From assembly GCF_905220565.1 (NCBI RefSeq), contig NC_059417.1:5595018-5659017 (forward strand): a stretch of DNA of 64,000 nt, read 5' to 3'. The first letter of the stretch is position 1; each line of letters opens with the position of its first letter. This stretch comes from Melitaea cinxia (Eukaryota > Arthropoda > Insecta > Lepidoptera > Nymphalidae). Both the position numbers and the translations under genes were made by a program. Of this stretch, positions 46,501 to 56,252 are shown in pieces. Under the pieces are notes generated by a model that was given only the letters and a program-made list of their open reading frames with translations, searched no databases and had not been told where the DNA came from.

Positions 46501-49500
46501 CAATCATTCTTTTGGGTGCTACTTGCGTTGATAAAAATTCCAATAAAAAATTTTCTCATACATCTTTGCTCATGTACAGATAGCGATCCGTTGCATTTGT
46601 ATTATATGTATTGATCATCACGATGATTTGGTATTTTTGCTAAAATCCAATAATATTATAAATGCGAATATTTTATGTGATGGTATGTTATATGTCGTTG
46701 TTTTAAAATTTATCCCCAATTGGGAAAGGCAACGGACAATAATGCATACAGCCTGGTATGTTATAGCTGGAGATATATATATAAACTAGAGGATACTTTT
46801 TTACCCGACATTCAACGAAAACGAAAACGAAAATGGACGAAAGTTACGCGTTTAAAATATACTGAATCAAATAAAAACTGGGTATTATTCGCTGATTAAA
46901 AAAATAGTACTACTAAAGAAAGATTGAGGTCTATTATTACATTGCTTGACATTGAAATAAATACTCGATAATAGTTTATTACAAATTATCTTATCATAGC
47001 TAATAAATGATAAGTTAACTTCCGTAAGATGACTAAGCATTTTTTTTTAAATTAAAGTATGACCCGAACCTGTTACGGATAATAATAATTAATAATGAAT
47101 AATAAATAATGGTGTTAAAATAGCATTCTCACATGATTTTAAACGATTCCCTATTTTTAAAAATACCCCTTTCAATATCATCGTAGTTAGGATTTCGGAA
47201 AAATGGACTTGACTAGTTTGAAAATGACCTTCCGATAGCCTTCATTTCAGCTTATCTAATTTGAATCGATTAATAAACATATTAATCTGTATCACCGTCA
47301 ATCTTTGAGCAATAAATTAGGGCGTGGTTCAGATATGTAAGTCAATAATTGTTTCTAAGTTGGTAGCACTGATTTGTCTGTACTTATCATTCTGCTGATA
47401 AAAAACGTAATATTGTTTAGTTGTAGCATTGACATAATCTATTACGTTTCAAAGCTCTAAAAATAGTTTCTATTTTTTTTTTTTTTTTTGATATTTAACA
47501 GCATATAAAAACGTTATTGTATTTTTTTTTTTTTTGAGTTTGAATAAATCTTCAAATGTCAACCATTTTTGTCTATATTAATTTATTATATTAAGAAATA
47601 TTAATAGCATAAGCATATTATTCGATCCTTCCTCCTTCACCTACATGGAGAAAGAGGCCTATGGTCAACAGTAGGATGTCAAGGGCTGAATCGTATTATT
47701 CGATTCAAGGCTATGACAAAGGTGTGTCGGTTAAGTGGCGTTGTATTTCGTGCAAGACATGACAAAGTAAATAATTATAGACAATTTTTTTTTAAGAGTA
47801 ACTGTGGAGTCACTTTCCGATTAATCTCTGCAGAATCTACATTATGAATCGGTGGCAGGTTCATTTTAAATAAATCGAATTTTTAAATGATAATAATTGG
47901 ATAACAACGATTCAAAAATGCTTTCGCAGCCTAGTTTAATTGTTTTTTATTATTATTATTATTATTATTTGAAACGACAACGAATGATTGACGAAATTTA
48001 TAAGCAGTTTTCCCTCAAAAATAGACAATAAAAAATATTCAATTCGAGTATTAGGTACTCCTTGGAAGTTTCGTTACTAATATTTTACTTACCATTTTCC
48101 ATACATTCCGTCAGTGCTGTCGTACTGTCTTCATTTATAAATATCTTCACACCAATCTTAAGATTCTTCCGTTCCTCTTCTGCCATTTTATTGTGGACAT
48201 CATCGTGTGGCCTTGTTATGTTCACAACTGCCTCATTGTTGGTTGCGGATGTGGATACCACCATGTAGTCTGAATCTTGTGAGTTATCCGAGTGGGATGT
48301 GCCATTTTGGAGGTGATGTCCATTTTGTGTACCCCATTCTGATAAGGTTAGTTTAATGCTTTCTGATAACTGAAAATTGAAAACGATACATTTATTTAAA
48401 GTTTTATGATTGATGAGACAAAAACGTTATTTCTACTGATGTTTTCAAAGAATACTGGCTATGCTATCTGACAGTCTCATATTTAATATCTCTCCTGCTC
48501 AACTTTTCTGACTGTGGTAAGTATAATTAAAAGACAAGGATGAGCATAAATAAGTTTTTTTTTCCTTTATTTCTTTCTTATCATTATTTTCTAACAAAGG
48601 GTATTGAGAATCGGACATTGACACAAGCCCACTTCGAGTTCTCACCTTCTAAGTAACTTTAGTTTAAAGAATTTAAATTCCATTTATCATTTACTCCAAC
48701 CCAAAATTTAAAAGGCATTTAGAATAGGGTCGATGTACTGGTTAGACACTTGAAAAATATATATTGAAAAACCATTTAGCCCATATAGAAAATACATATA
48801 TAGCTCTTCAAATAAAGTACATCAATTCTCATAAATAATTCAGTAGAAAATCATAAAATATTATTCACATAAACATTCCCCGCGACTAAGCCTCTGAAAT
48901 GTTATGAAAACATCGGCGGTTCGTTTCGCTATAAAGTAAACTTGTTTTCAGGCTGTTCTAGAATTCGTTCGAATCGATGTTAATCACCTCGATAAGCCAA
49001 AGCAGTCAATAATAATGAATACAAATATTTTACTATTTATACTACATCCTATATTTATATATTATTAAGTAATCTTATATATAAAATTCTCATGTCACAA
49101 TGTTAGTTACAATACTCCTTCGAAACGGCTAGACCGATTTTATGAATTGAATGATTGATTGAAATGATTGATTGAATTTTAGAATGATTTTATGAAATTT
49201 TGTGTGCATATTGGGTAGGTCTGAGAATCAGACAACATTATTTTTCATACCCCTAAGTTATAAGGGGGAGGGATTAAGGGGGTGAATAACATATATTGCA
49301 AAACAACGTTTGCGGGGTTAGCTAGTAATAATTATATAATCAAAGACCACAAATCAATACACGAGTATTTTTTTTCAAGTAGACTGCATAAAATCATAAA
49401 TTTTGAAACAAATGCTCTTATACTTTATATGTATAATCATAAAAAAGGCATTTTTTTCCCATGTTAGCAGTTATTTTACTTCTTCAACGTATAATCATCC

Positions 49501-52500
49501 TAAGGATTTAACAAAGTATTTTAAGCGTAATTTATCATTAAGTGTTATATCATCTATAATATTAGTACCTGTGGCTGTGAGTGACCGAGCTTAGCTCAGT
49601 ATTTTTAGTAATCGTTTTTTTTTTTGGAAATCATATTTAAATACGAATTACACATTGATACATATGAATAATATTTTCTAATTTTACCGACGTAATAATA
49701 AAAAATATGAACTGGTTATTTAAATAAAAAAATTGAATCGTGGTCTTCTCGGATTTCCCATCTGAGCTATGACAACAAGGTATATTGATAATTGCGAAAT
49801 TTACCTTCGCATTCTAACGATATTGTAGCCATTTTTTCATCGCCAAAAACAGGGATAAAACGGCATTTTCTAAAAATTAATCCTAGTTATAAAATTTCAT
49901 GAAAATCATTGGAGCAGTTTCCGAGATTCAGATTATATGTATATATCCCTTTATTACATCAGATATCTTACCTTTATCTTTTAAAAAAAAATAGGTTTTG
50001 ACGAATTGAAAATTTAAGAAAATCGCTCATAAATACGAAAATTACAAATTAACGATTATTTTAACTTTACGCGATGTTCACGCGTATGATGACAGTTCTT
50101 GCGTTTGACAGATAATAGATAAATAAATAAATACTAATTATTATAATATTGATATTATAATATATTTTATCTACACTAATGTTGTAACATTCTACTTATG
50201 TTTCCAATACTTGACTTATAATTACTACTGTTATAGCACAGACAACAAAACACTCAATTTAAGCAATTTCACATGATGGTATAATATCCACATCGATATC
50301 GTAAAATCTCATTATAACATCGCGCGCATGCGCGCAGCTGCGCTTTCATTGGTTAGATTTTAATGGCGGCAAAATCACTGTGACAATACACGTAGGCGTG
50401 AATTTAATTTAATAAATTAAAAGTTAAAAATGGATAGCGACGATGATATTTGTACGCCTCCGGATATTCTAGAATTGGCAACAAAATTAACTCACAATCT
50501 TTTGCCAGAAAAATCTAGAAAATTATATGAAAATTAACTATTGTCAGCTTTTACGCTTGTTGTTTGATTAATTGCATTAGTGAAGATAAAGTAGTGTATG
50601 CAACTGCATATAACACGGGTATTAAAACACTCGTTACTATTATGAAACTCGCTGCGCTCGTTTCATAAACTCACACTCGTGTGTTTTAATACCCTTCATT
50701 ATATGACAGTCGCATAAACTACTATTCACTCATACGAAATTGCGTTACAAAACAAGTCATAGATACAATATAAAGTTATTTAGCTATTTTACCAAACGAT
50801 GGCGTCATTCCTTTTTTATCGTCATTGCTTTATTCGTCATTTTCTTTAGCAAGTATGCATAATTTTTTTTTATTTGTATTACTGAGTATGACTATGCATA
50901 AAATCGATATGCCTTAAGGTGAAATTACACGGTTCACTTTTGTCTTTCAATTTGGATGAAGCAACCAAATTGATCCATGTAAACTTATAAGTGAATCATT
51001 CAATGTCATTGAATGTTGTCGTTCTACGGCGTTGAAAGAATTGAACATGCTCAATATTTTCACTTTTAGCGTTCAATCTTCAACGCGGATGAATGAGAAA
51101 TGAATGTGTAAACACAAGAATTGAACACGATTTGCAATTTCATTCTTGCGGGCAAAGCATCCCTCATCATAGTATTTCTTTCTGAATTAACGGTGAACCA
51201 TTGTAGAAAGTTCATCAAATTTTGCTTCATTCATGCGAAGATGATTGAGGTATGCATGTGGATCCTCTTCTGCCATTTCTCTCAATAGACGGTTTGACGC
51301 TCCTAAGGCTTGCCTTCTTAATACCCATGATCGCACCCACCAACGACGGCGTTTCCTTAGCTTCTTTTTCGATAATTCTTTTATTAAATGATCACATATT
51401 ATTGCAACTCCTAAACGTACGACCTCATTCGACGACATCTTTCGAAGAATATGTGTTGAACAGTTCATTTTCCAGATACCGTGTAAACAGCATTCCTTTC
51501 ATTTCTGCTCCATTCAACCAAAGTGATTCAATTTGGTTGAACCGTGTATTTTCACCTTTAGTCCCGCCTTTTATCAATATTTTGTAATAGACAACCGTTT
51601 TCCTGTTTCATGTAGAATGCTTTAAAGTTTGACATATATTTTACATATAGTTTTTACTTGGGTTATAAGTGCAAGCAGGATATTTTATAGCCTATGTTAT
51701 CAGTTTTCTAATATTGTTTTCTAATGTTTACGCGAATTTCACTCATTACAATGAAATAACTTTTTCGGACTATATCGCGGTTTCGTTATCAACGTTTCAG
51801 ATACTTTACAGCAACCATAGTCACGGGAGTTTTTCTAATGTTATAATTGTATTTGCTCGCAAACGAAAAAAAAACCGACTTCAATTACATCGACAAGTAA
51901 TACAACGTAGATCGACGAAAAAATTGTCAAGTAACTACGCGTTATCAAAGATTACTCAAAAAGTAGTTATCAGATCTCGATAAAATTTCAATGTGACCAC
52001 ATGATAAATATCAGCTTTCGATTAAATTAAAAATTATCAAAATCGGTACACCCAGTAAAAAGTTATGCGGATTTTCGAGTTTCCCTCGATTTCTCTAGGA
52101 TCCCATCATCAGATCCTGGTTTCCTTATCATGTTACCAAACTAAAGTAAAAAGTTATGCGGTATAATACAACGTAGGTCGACGAAAAAATTGTCAAGTAA
52201 AAACGCATTATTAGATATAACTCGAAAAGTAGTTGTTAGATCTCAAATAAATTTAAATGGGACCAAATGACACACACCACCTTTCGATTAAAAAAAATCG
52301 TCGAAATCGGTCCACCCAGTCAAAAGTTCTGAAGGAATATACATTTAATAAAAAATACAGTCGAATCCTCGAGAACCTCCTCCTTTTTTGGAAGTCGTTT
52401 AAAAAGAATTGTAAATATTGGTTCATAGTTTTATGTTTGACAAGGAAAGAGACAATTTTTTCCTGTCTACAGTACCTAATGTACACTTTTCATGCACTTC

Positions 52501-54855
52501 GTAATAAAGATTAACAGATATAATAATATAAGTAATCTTTAGCCATGAGGACTAGTAAGCAAGAAATAGATAACATATCATAATATAAAATTTTATATCA
52601 GAAACACAACACTGAATTATAAAGGCTGTTTGGTTTAAAACCTTTGCCTCTTCAATTACAGAATAAATAGTAAATAATAGTTACAGTAAAATAAGTTTTT
52701 TTTTAGAAATAACAGGAAAAACAATAGTGAACCTTTCTTTGTGGATAGAGAGGTCTATGCTCGGCAGTGAAATGTTGCAACCTGAATCAATCAATACTGA
52801 AAGCATGAATCACTCTACTATAAATAAAATTACAGTATCAACCAAATTAATGCTCTTGGAGATATGATTTAAACTCACTCGTTTAAATTTTAATCAACAG
52901 ATAGATAGACCCAAGAATTATAGAAGCTACTAATATGTTGTTTGTTTGATATTTAAAAATATATTTATCTCTTTCCCACAGGTGATGTTGAGCAGTAAAA
53001 CATTACTCTTAAAGACTGTTTCACAAATTATGGATAGTTTATCCTGCACATGCGTTACTAATAGACTTAAACAGCAGGAGGTAGAATAGTTTCACCATAA
53101 TTAAGAAACTACAACTTTTAAATTCACAATATTGAATAGAAAAATACCATAAATATAGTGAATTGGATGTCGAAGAAGAATAAAATATCATCTATTTTTG
53201 TCCATTGGATACAATCTTAATCTGAGGTAGGGCAGAGCAGGAAACTTCCTGCTCAAAATATGGAGCAGCCCGACTGGGGTAGTACCAGGAGCTTACAGAA
53301 GATCACAGCAGCTAAATAATACTGTTTTCAAGCAGTATTGTGTTTCTGATGGTGATTAAGGTGACCAGAGCTTCTGGGAAAATTGGGAATAGGATCAACA
53401 ACTCGTTTGAAATGCTTCTGTTGTTGCAGGCATCTATAAGCTACGGTAATCGCTGACCATCAAGTAAGGTGTACGCTTGTTTGCCGACCAAGTTATATAA
53501 AAAAAAAGTCTGCCAAATAGTGTTAATAGCAACCGATGAAACAGGCCCTTTGTTTTCCATTATACACAATTTCACTCCCCATATTTTTTTTATCATGGGC
53601 ATTGTATCATTTTTTAAAGGGTAAGCTCTGAAATGATTCTATGTTGTAATTTAATACCAAAAAAGATTATTTCTAACTTACTTAAAAAAGGGGGATGTTA
53701 CCTAATAACTTCTGACTGAATATACCAATTTTGATGATTACTTTTTTATTCAATAGTTTCCATTTTAAGCAAGATCTGACGAGGAGTTTTTAATTATCTC
53801 TAATGTGTTTTGTACTATTCTTGTGGATAAAAATTCAAGTTTTTTTTTTTTGTTTGAGATCAACACTATTTTTAGAAAATATATGATTTAATTTAAAATT
53901 ATTTTTTTCTCAAAATAGATTCTAGAAAATATATGATTTAATTTTAAATTATTTTATTCTAAAATTGATTCTACTAATAACTTATTTACTATAAACTTTT
54001 ATCAATGTTAAAATTTAGAAAAGATGTCAAGGTCAGAATAAATACTGATCATAATGACTTCTCTACATTGTGAAATATAACAATAAGGCATACGGCACAA
54101 TACGGTATAAGTTGAAAATCATTACTAAGTAAATTATTTCATTGATATGTATAAAAAACAATCTACAATATGAATACATTGTCCACAGAAAAGATAAAAA
54201 GCTAATTTACTAAACATATGACCATATTTAAAGTTATTTGCTACCCTACAATAAAATAGGCTATGAAACATTAAATTAAAACACAAGCACATTAAAAATC
54301 ATGGAACCGAAATCATAAATTCCAATATATTATTTTGGAACAGAATTTTTTGATAATTTACTTTTGAAACAAAAATTTAATTGAAAAACTCCTGTTTATT
54401 TTAAATTGGATTTGTTTTTTTACTACAGACATGCTTACTTAAAATTAAATTAAATGAAATTAAAATGAGCTTTCTTGAATTTTAAGGTGATTAATGAAAA
54501 AAAAAAATTAACCATAGCAACTCAAATTCAAAACATTTCTAAAGTACTACTGATAATACTCCGACAATAAAATTACATTTATTTATTTTTTTACTAAAGA
54601 GCATTTCTACTCAAAAAAAAGATAACATTTTAAAATATTTAATAAGTAATTATAATATGGAAGTCAATATAAAATCGTATTATAAAAAATGAGGCGTAAA
54701 TGGAATCAGAATTGTACAGTAATTAGGTAATAGGAAAAACTTAATAATATAAAACTAACCTCCTCAGTCACATTTTGTCCAGCCTTTTTCTTTATATCAA
54801 TAAGGTTTAGCACATTTCCTGTATTTATCGTCACTTTTGAGGCACTCTTTAACAT
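40341..54855 (-). CDS. Gclm: Glutamate-cysteine ligase modifier subunit (six exons)
   Basis: Joining 54855-54760, 48369-48093, 43822-43676, 42730-42614, 41407-41222 and 40501-40341 gives 984 bases and a 327-residue frame ending in TAA, with GT/AG at every intron. Exon 1 ends in phase 0, the others in phase 1. GCLM binds the catalytic subunit GCLC and lowers its Km for glutamate and feedback inhibition by glutathione, in the rate-limiting cytosolic step of glutathione synthesis. It has an aldo/keto-reductase-like barrel without known enzyme activity. Family marks seen: TGNVLNL near residue 11, LSEW near 41, KIFI near 107, a VK..AQINLASCCVVPP block at 237-254, QLLTHADP at 266-273, and a C-terminal CRGVLALKGY. 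Human GCLM has 274 residues; the excess lies mainly in polar linkers of exons 2-4. Introns carry many repeats. The start is the only Met near the conserved N-terminus. Confidence 0.93.
40668..40946 (+). repeat. Family C repeat in GCLM intron 5 (antisense)
   Basis: 'gaggtagggcacatcaggaaatttc', 'gagcagcccgacttagaac', 'cttgcgatgctataaatgcg' and 'ggctataagctacggtaatcgctta' in order, with an A-rich end. Confidence 0.75.
41222..41407 (-). CDS. Gclm: GCLM exon 5 (residues 213-275)
   Basis: Acceptor ATCTCAG, donor G|GTATTA (a weaker site). Holds the best conserved block: LHAWARVKPTIAQINLASCC, VVPPSLHAFCKANDVQLLTH. This exon is also the most G+C-rich part of the gene. Confidence 0.92.
41540..41890 (-). 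repeat. Retroelement remnants in GCLM intron 4
   Basis: 'gttgtctggaagaaatcgctcttagcga ... ctttgtggtgtacaacaaagagta' is a frame common at lepidopteran LINE ends. 41817-41888 ('ccgtagtctatagacgcctgaaataccagaagcaccgcaagcg') is the reverse complement of the family C end. The 141-codon minus-strand frame crossing here is a by-product. Confidence 0.6.
42614..42730 (-). CDS. Gclm: GCLM exon 4 (residues 174-213)
   Basis: Acceptor AATCCAG, donor G|GTACGT. ILPGIKILWAVLEDYVKEG matches the family's helix LQPYWEELENLVQ leading to the conserved G.S... Confidence 0.88.
42740..43670. other. GCLM intron 3 with a G+C-rich patch
   Basis: 43070-43165 ('ctcggcccaacggacgtcagggggaggggaccgacc') is G+C-rich and without a frame. 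It may be an intronic regulatory block or a decayed element. Nothing else seen. Confidence 0.35.
43676..43822 (-). CDS. Gclm: GCLM exon 3 (residues 125-174)
   Basis: Acceptor TTTTCAG, donor G|GTGAGT. FTALHTERIENVILAYNPDI corresponds to the family's region after the first barrel strands (LDSVIIASPP). The second half is polar and variable. Confidence 0.88.
43860..44000 (+). repeat. Short direct duplication and family E fragment in GCLM intron 2
   Basis: 'aatgtacgaattgtttcaaaatcaaaat...' occurs twice (43878 and 43924). The second runs into a decayed family E piece ('cacggaagccaaaaacacttttgaattgtcatt'). Confidence 0.5.
44115..44470 (+). repeat. 'AACCGACTTC' repeat in GCLM intron 2 (decayed)
   Basis: 'ataatacaacgtatttagacgaaaaaatagtcaag', 'aatgtgaccacatgataaacatcgg', 'gaaatcggtccgcccag' and 'gaacctcctcctcctcctttgaagtcagtta' in order. 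Confidence 0.7.
44525..45090 (+). repeat. Two family C fragments in GCLM intron 2
   Basis: 44525-44690 runs from 'gaggtacagcaggaaatttccc' to 'accagagctcctgggggg'. 44966-45085 repeats the 'ctgctcaaaatctggagcagtccgactgcgg' to 'accagaagtcctg' part. Confidence 0.7.
45351..45506. repeat. 78-bp perfect-phase tandem duplication
   Basis: Two units (45351-45428, 45429-45506) starting 'tatcaacgaaattatcatc' and ending 'gttttatacagctat' differ at only two or three positions. Lies in GCLM intron 2. Confidence 0.85.
46190..46615 (-). repeat. Repeat H (reverse copy) with a decayed family K start
   Basis: 46265-46615 is the reverse complement of the 12345 repeat ('gttcaacgtgattctttaaattggcat', 'ataagccgtttctgagattagc', 'aaaaattctaacaatcattcttttgggtgctacttgcgttga'). 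It is preceded by 'agctgtggtcacgacttcaaccgcgtgg'. Confidence 0.65.
46620..47630. other. GCLM intron 2, nothing firmly recognised
   Basis: 46640-46700 ('aataatattataaatgcgaatattttatgtgatgg') may be a Helitron-type end. The rest is A+T-rich. Confidence 0.3.
47637..47705 (+). mobile_element. Family A SINE tail fragment
   Basis: 'cacctacatggagaaagaggcctatggtcaacagtaggatgtcaagggctgaatcg' matches the 3' end of the family A copies; the head is missing. Confidence 0.6.
47946..47970. repeat. (TTA)n microsatellite
   Basis: About eight TTA triplets. Confidence 0.9.
48093..48369 (-). CDS. Gclm: GCLM exon 2 (residues 33-125)
   Basis: Acceptor TTTTCAG, donor G|GTAAGT. Encodes LSESIKLTLSEW, then a polar insert (about residues 46-90, rich in N, S, T and H) not found in vertebrates, then EERKNLKIGVKIFINED, which aligns with the family's EREEMKVSAKLFI. 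Confidence 0.9.
48380..49060. other. GCLM intron 1, 3' part, nothing recognised
   Basis: A+T-rich without a supported feature. Confidence 0.35.
49065..49330 (+). repeat. 'aaacggctagaccgatttt' interspersed repeat (family G)
   Basis: 'tatataaaattctcatgtcacaatgttagttacaatactcc', 'cggctagaccgattttatgaa', 'attttgtgtgcatattgggtagg' and the end 'aacgtttgcggggttagctagtaa' are a known kind of lepidopteran repeat. A small local duplication ('gaatgattgattgaaatgattgattga') sits inside. Confidence 0.65.
49610..49965 (-). mobile_element. Repeat I, reverse copy with internal tRNA-like unit
   Basis: Same blocks as 29460-29930 in reverse: 'cgtggtcttctcggatttcccatctgagctat' is the tRNA-like part; 'aattgcgaaatttaccttcgcattctaacgatat' and 'gagcagtttccgagattcag' are the leading part. 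Confidence 0.65.
50430..50537 (+). pseudogene. Truncated tyrosine-recombinase-like N-terminus
   Basis: An ATG with 35 codons (MDSDDDICTPPDILEL ... LLPEKSRKLYEN, then TAA). The acidic start and LLPEKSRKLYE resemble, from memory, the N-terminal region of repetitive insect proteins with a tyrosine-recombinase/Crypton-like domain (LLP.KS...YE..Y..F). Only this start remains; the catalytic domain is absent. A CpG-rich stretch (50318-50345, GCGCGCATGCGCGC) lies upstream like a promoter, and a nested hairpin lies 80 bp downstream. It sits antisense in GCLM intron 1. Confidence 0.45.
50617..50694. repeat. Nested hairpin downstream of the mini-ORF
   Basis: Outer arms GGGTATTAAAACAC (50617-50630) and GTGTTTTAATACCC (50681-50694) are perfect complements. 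Inside, TATGAAAC (50641-50648) and GTTTCATA (50660-50667) pair around TCGCTGCGCTC. May be the terminator or terminal structure of a mobile element. Confidence 0.8.
50917..51557 (-). mobile_element. PIF/Harbinger DNA transposon, deletion derivative
   Basis: Left end AGGTGAAATTACACGGTTCA; right end, in reverse complement, is AGGTGAAAATACACGGTTCA (one mismatch in 20). TTA flanks both sides (50914-50916, 51558-51560), the 3-bp TWA duplication expected of PIF/Harbinger. The 641-bp body encodes only the N-terminal part of a HARBI1-like transposase on the minus strand. It cannot move by itself but has intact ends. It sits in GCLM intron 1, in the same sense as the gene. Confidence 0.85.
51187..51468 (-). 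pseudogene. HARBI1-like transposase N-terminal fragment
   Basis: The minus-strand frame has LRKRRRWWVRSWVLRRQ, ASNRLLREMAEEDPHAYLNHLRM and FDELSTMV. This is the conserved start of PIF/Harbinger transposases (RRWWVRPWL.RR...G....L..EL...D...Y.N.LRM....F..LL). It stops after about 90 codons. The DDE nuclease domain, normally the following 250 or so residues, is deleted. Confidence 0.8.
51848..52405 (+). repeat. 'AACCGACTTC' repeat in GCLM intron 1
   Basis: Opens 'attgtatttgctcgcaaacgaaaaaaaaaccgacttc' and closes 'cctcctccttttttggaagtcg'. Carries two versions of the 'acaacgtaga/gtcgacgaaaaaattgtcaagtaa' block. Confidence 0.85.
52410..53215. other. GCLM intron 1, A+T-rich with a SINE-tail trace
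   Basis: 52738-52790 ('ctttgtggatagagaggtctatgctcggcagtgaaatgttgcaacctgaat') is a decayed family A tail. Otherwise nothing. Confidence 0.4.
53222..53512 (+). repeat. Family C repeat in GCLM intron 1
   Basis: Nearly full unit from 'gaggtagggcagagcaggaaacttcc' to 'gtacgcttgtttgccgaccaagttatataaaaaaaa'. Confidence 0.8.
53683..53870 (-). repeat. 'AACCGACTTC' repeat, strongly decayed
   Basis: 'aaaaaagggggatgttacc', 'gactgaatataccaattttgatgatta' and 'aagcaagatctgacgaggagt' still follow the family order. Confidence 0.5.
53872..53975. repeat. About 54-bp tandem duplication
   Basis: 'tagaaaatatatgatttaattt(t)aaattattttatt' occurs twice in succession. Confidence 0.75.
53980..54750. other. GCLM intron 1, 5' part, nothing recognised
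   Basis: A+T-rich without a supported feature. Confidence 0.4.
54760..54855 (-). CDS. Gclm: GCLM exon 1 (residues 1-32)
   Basis: Start ATG at 54855-54853, donor GAG|GTTAGT. Encodes the conserved N-terminal segment with INTGNVLNL, equivalent to LQTGNLLN in vertebrate GCLM. Followed by the 6.4-kb first intron. Confidence 0.9.
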
Positions 54856-54859
54856 CGTG

Positions 54860-55140
54860 TTTTTTTTTTTTTAATTTTAAGTCAAGGTTACCGGTACCTA
54901 AAGGTATTGCGTTATTAAGTTTAAAAAAATGCTGCCCGTTTTAAGCGATCGGAGAGAAGCGTATGATTGCTTTAAGTAATAACGACAAACTAAATTCCAT
55001 AGCCTTGAGTGGTGAAACTCATATTTATAGTTGTTATACCATATCAGCTGCGTGAAAAAGCATGACTAACTATTGTGATTTGTTATGATATAGTATGTAC
55101 GGGCAGCCTACATAATCATATATTAACACTGACGTTGAAC
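54860..55140 (-). promoter_or_regulatory. GCLM 5' flank with an AP-1/Maf-like site
   Basis: Region just upstream of the GCLM start. It contains GCATGACTAAC with TGACTAA at 55063-55069, a match to the AP-1 consensus TGA(C/G)T(A/C)A with a GC-flank like NF-E2/Maf sites. GCLM is a classic target of CncC/Nrf2-Maf in animals, so the site is a natural candidate, but it is not a perfect antioxidant response element. No TATA box is obvious; the start site is not determined. Confidence 0.35.
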
Positions 55141-55384
55141 GGTTGACTAGTCACTATTTATTTTTATCATTTAGATAGCTCAAAGTCTCAAACAGCCAAT
55201 TTGACTTAGAATTTAAATTGATAACATAAAATTTTATCTGCAAACCAACTGCAAACTTCAGGATTGAGGACAGAGTTCTTGTCACAAGAATCTTGTGTCA
55301 AATGAACAACTTGTCAAAAATTTATTGCGCGTTCCACTACCTACCCCACAAATAAAATATTGTATACATAAATAATACAATAAA

Positions 55385-55566
55385 ACATTGTATACATCCA
55401 AAGATATGATCCAAAGATATAGGAGTTTGAAAATATTAATAAATGAATTTTTTTCAACGACCTTAATGATTTTTAATTAAATAGTTTAAGGTGAGCAATT
55501 TAAAAGGACAACGTAGTTGAATTGAGCTATTGAAAATCTAACAATTAGTATCTTTTTTATTACGAA
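55385..55566 (+). repeat. Direct repeat, left copy
   Basis: From 'ttgtatacatccaaagatatg' to 'aattagtatcttttttattac'. Repeated at 56048-56214 with only a few differences over about 165 bp. The left copy has a small internal 'ccaaagatat' duplication. Confidence 0.8.
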
Positions 55567-55850
55567 CTAGCTGACCCGGCGAACTTCGTATCGCCTAACA
55601 CAAACTTTATCGTATGGTATTAAAGTTCAAATTGACTTTTAAGTATTATCACAAATCTTTGGTATGGGAGTATAGAAAAGTGTTGTTTTTAGACTTTTTC
55701 AGGAAATTTTAAAATTTTTTTTTTAGAATTTTTCTCTCTGTAAGAACCATCCTCGTACTTCAAGGAATATTTTAAAAAAAGAATTAGCGAAATCGGTCTA
55801 ACCGTTCTCGAGTTTTGACACATTCAGCGACTCATTTTTATATTATAGAT
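55567..55850 (+). repeat. 'agctgacccggcgaacttcgt' interspersed repeat (family J)
   Basis: Opens 'ctagctgacccggcgaacttcgtatcgcc', includes 'aaatcggtctaaccgttctcgagttttga' and ends 'tttttatattatagat'. A common lepidopteran repeat; it lies between the two direct repeats. Confidence 0.7.
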
Positions 55851-56047
55851 ATACGCAATTTTTTTTGGCTTCCCATCATTGTCTATGAGCATCCGCAGCG
55901 CTCACCTGTCTTATGATATAAACGTTAAATTTGTTCAAATTATTTATATTTATTTAAAAATTAAGGAAAGTAGATCTGTTCCAAATTATACTTGAGCAAT
56001 TATAAATGCAACTTGAGCAGTTTCCTAACACTTTGAGCAATTTCAAA

Positions 56048-56214
56048 TATTGTATACATCAAAAGATATAGGAGTTTAAATTTATTGATAAATGAATATT
56101 TTTCAACGACTTTTTTGATTTTTAATTAAATAATTTAAGGTGAGCAATTTAAAAGGGCAACGTAGTTGAATTGAGCTATTGAAAATCTATCGATTAGTAT
56201 TTTTTTTATTACAA
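56048..56214 (+). repeat. Direct repeat, right copy
   Basis: 'ttgtatacatcaaaagatataggagttt ... gtgagcaatttaaaagggcaacgtagttgaattgagc ... gattagtattttttttattac' matches 55385-55566. Confidence 0.8.
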
Positions 56215-56252
56215 ATATCATTATTTTGCAGGCTGGGGTGGGGTAGGTATAA

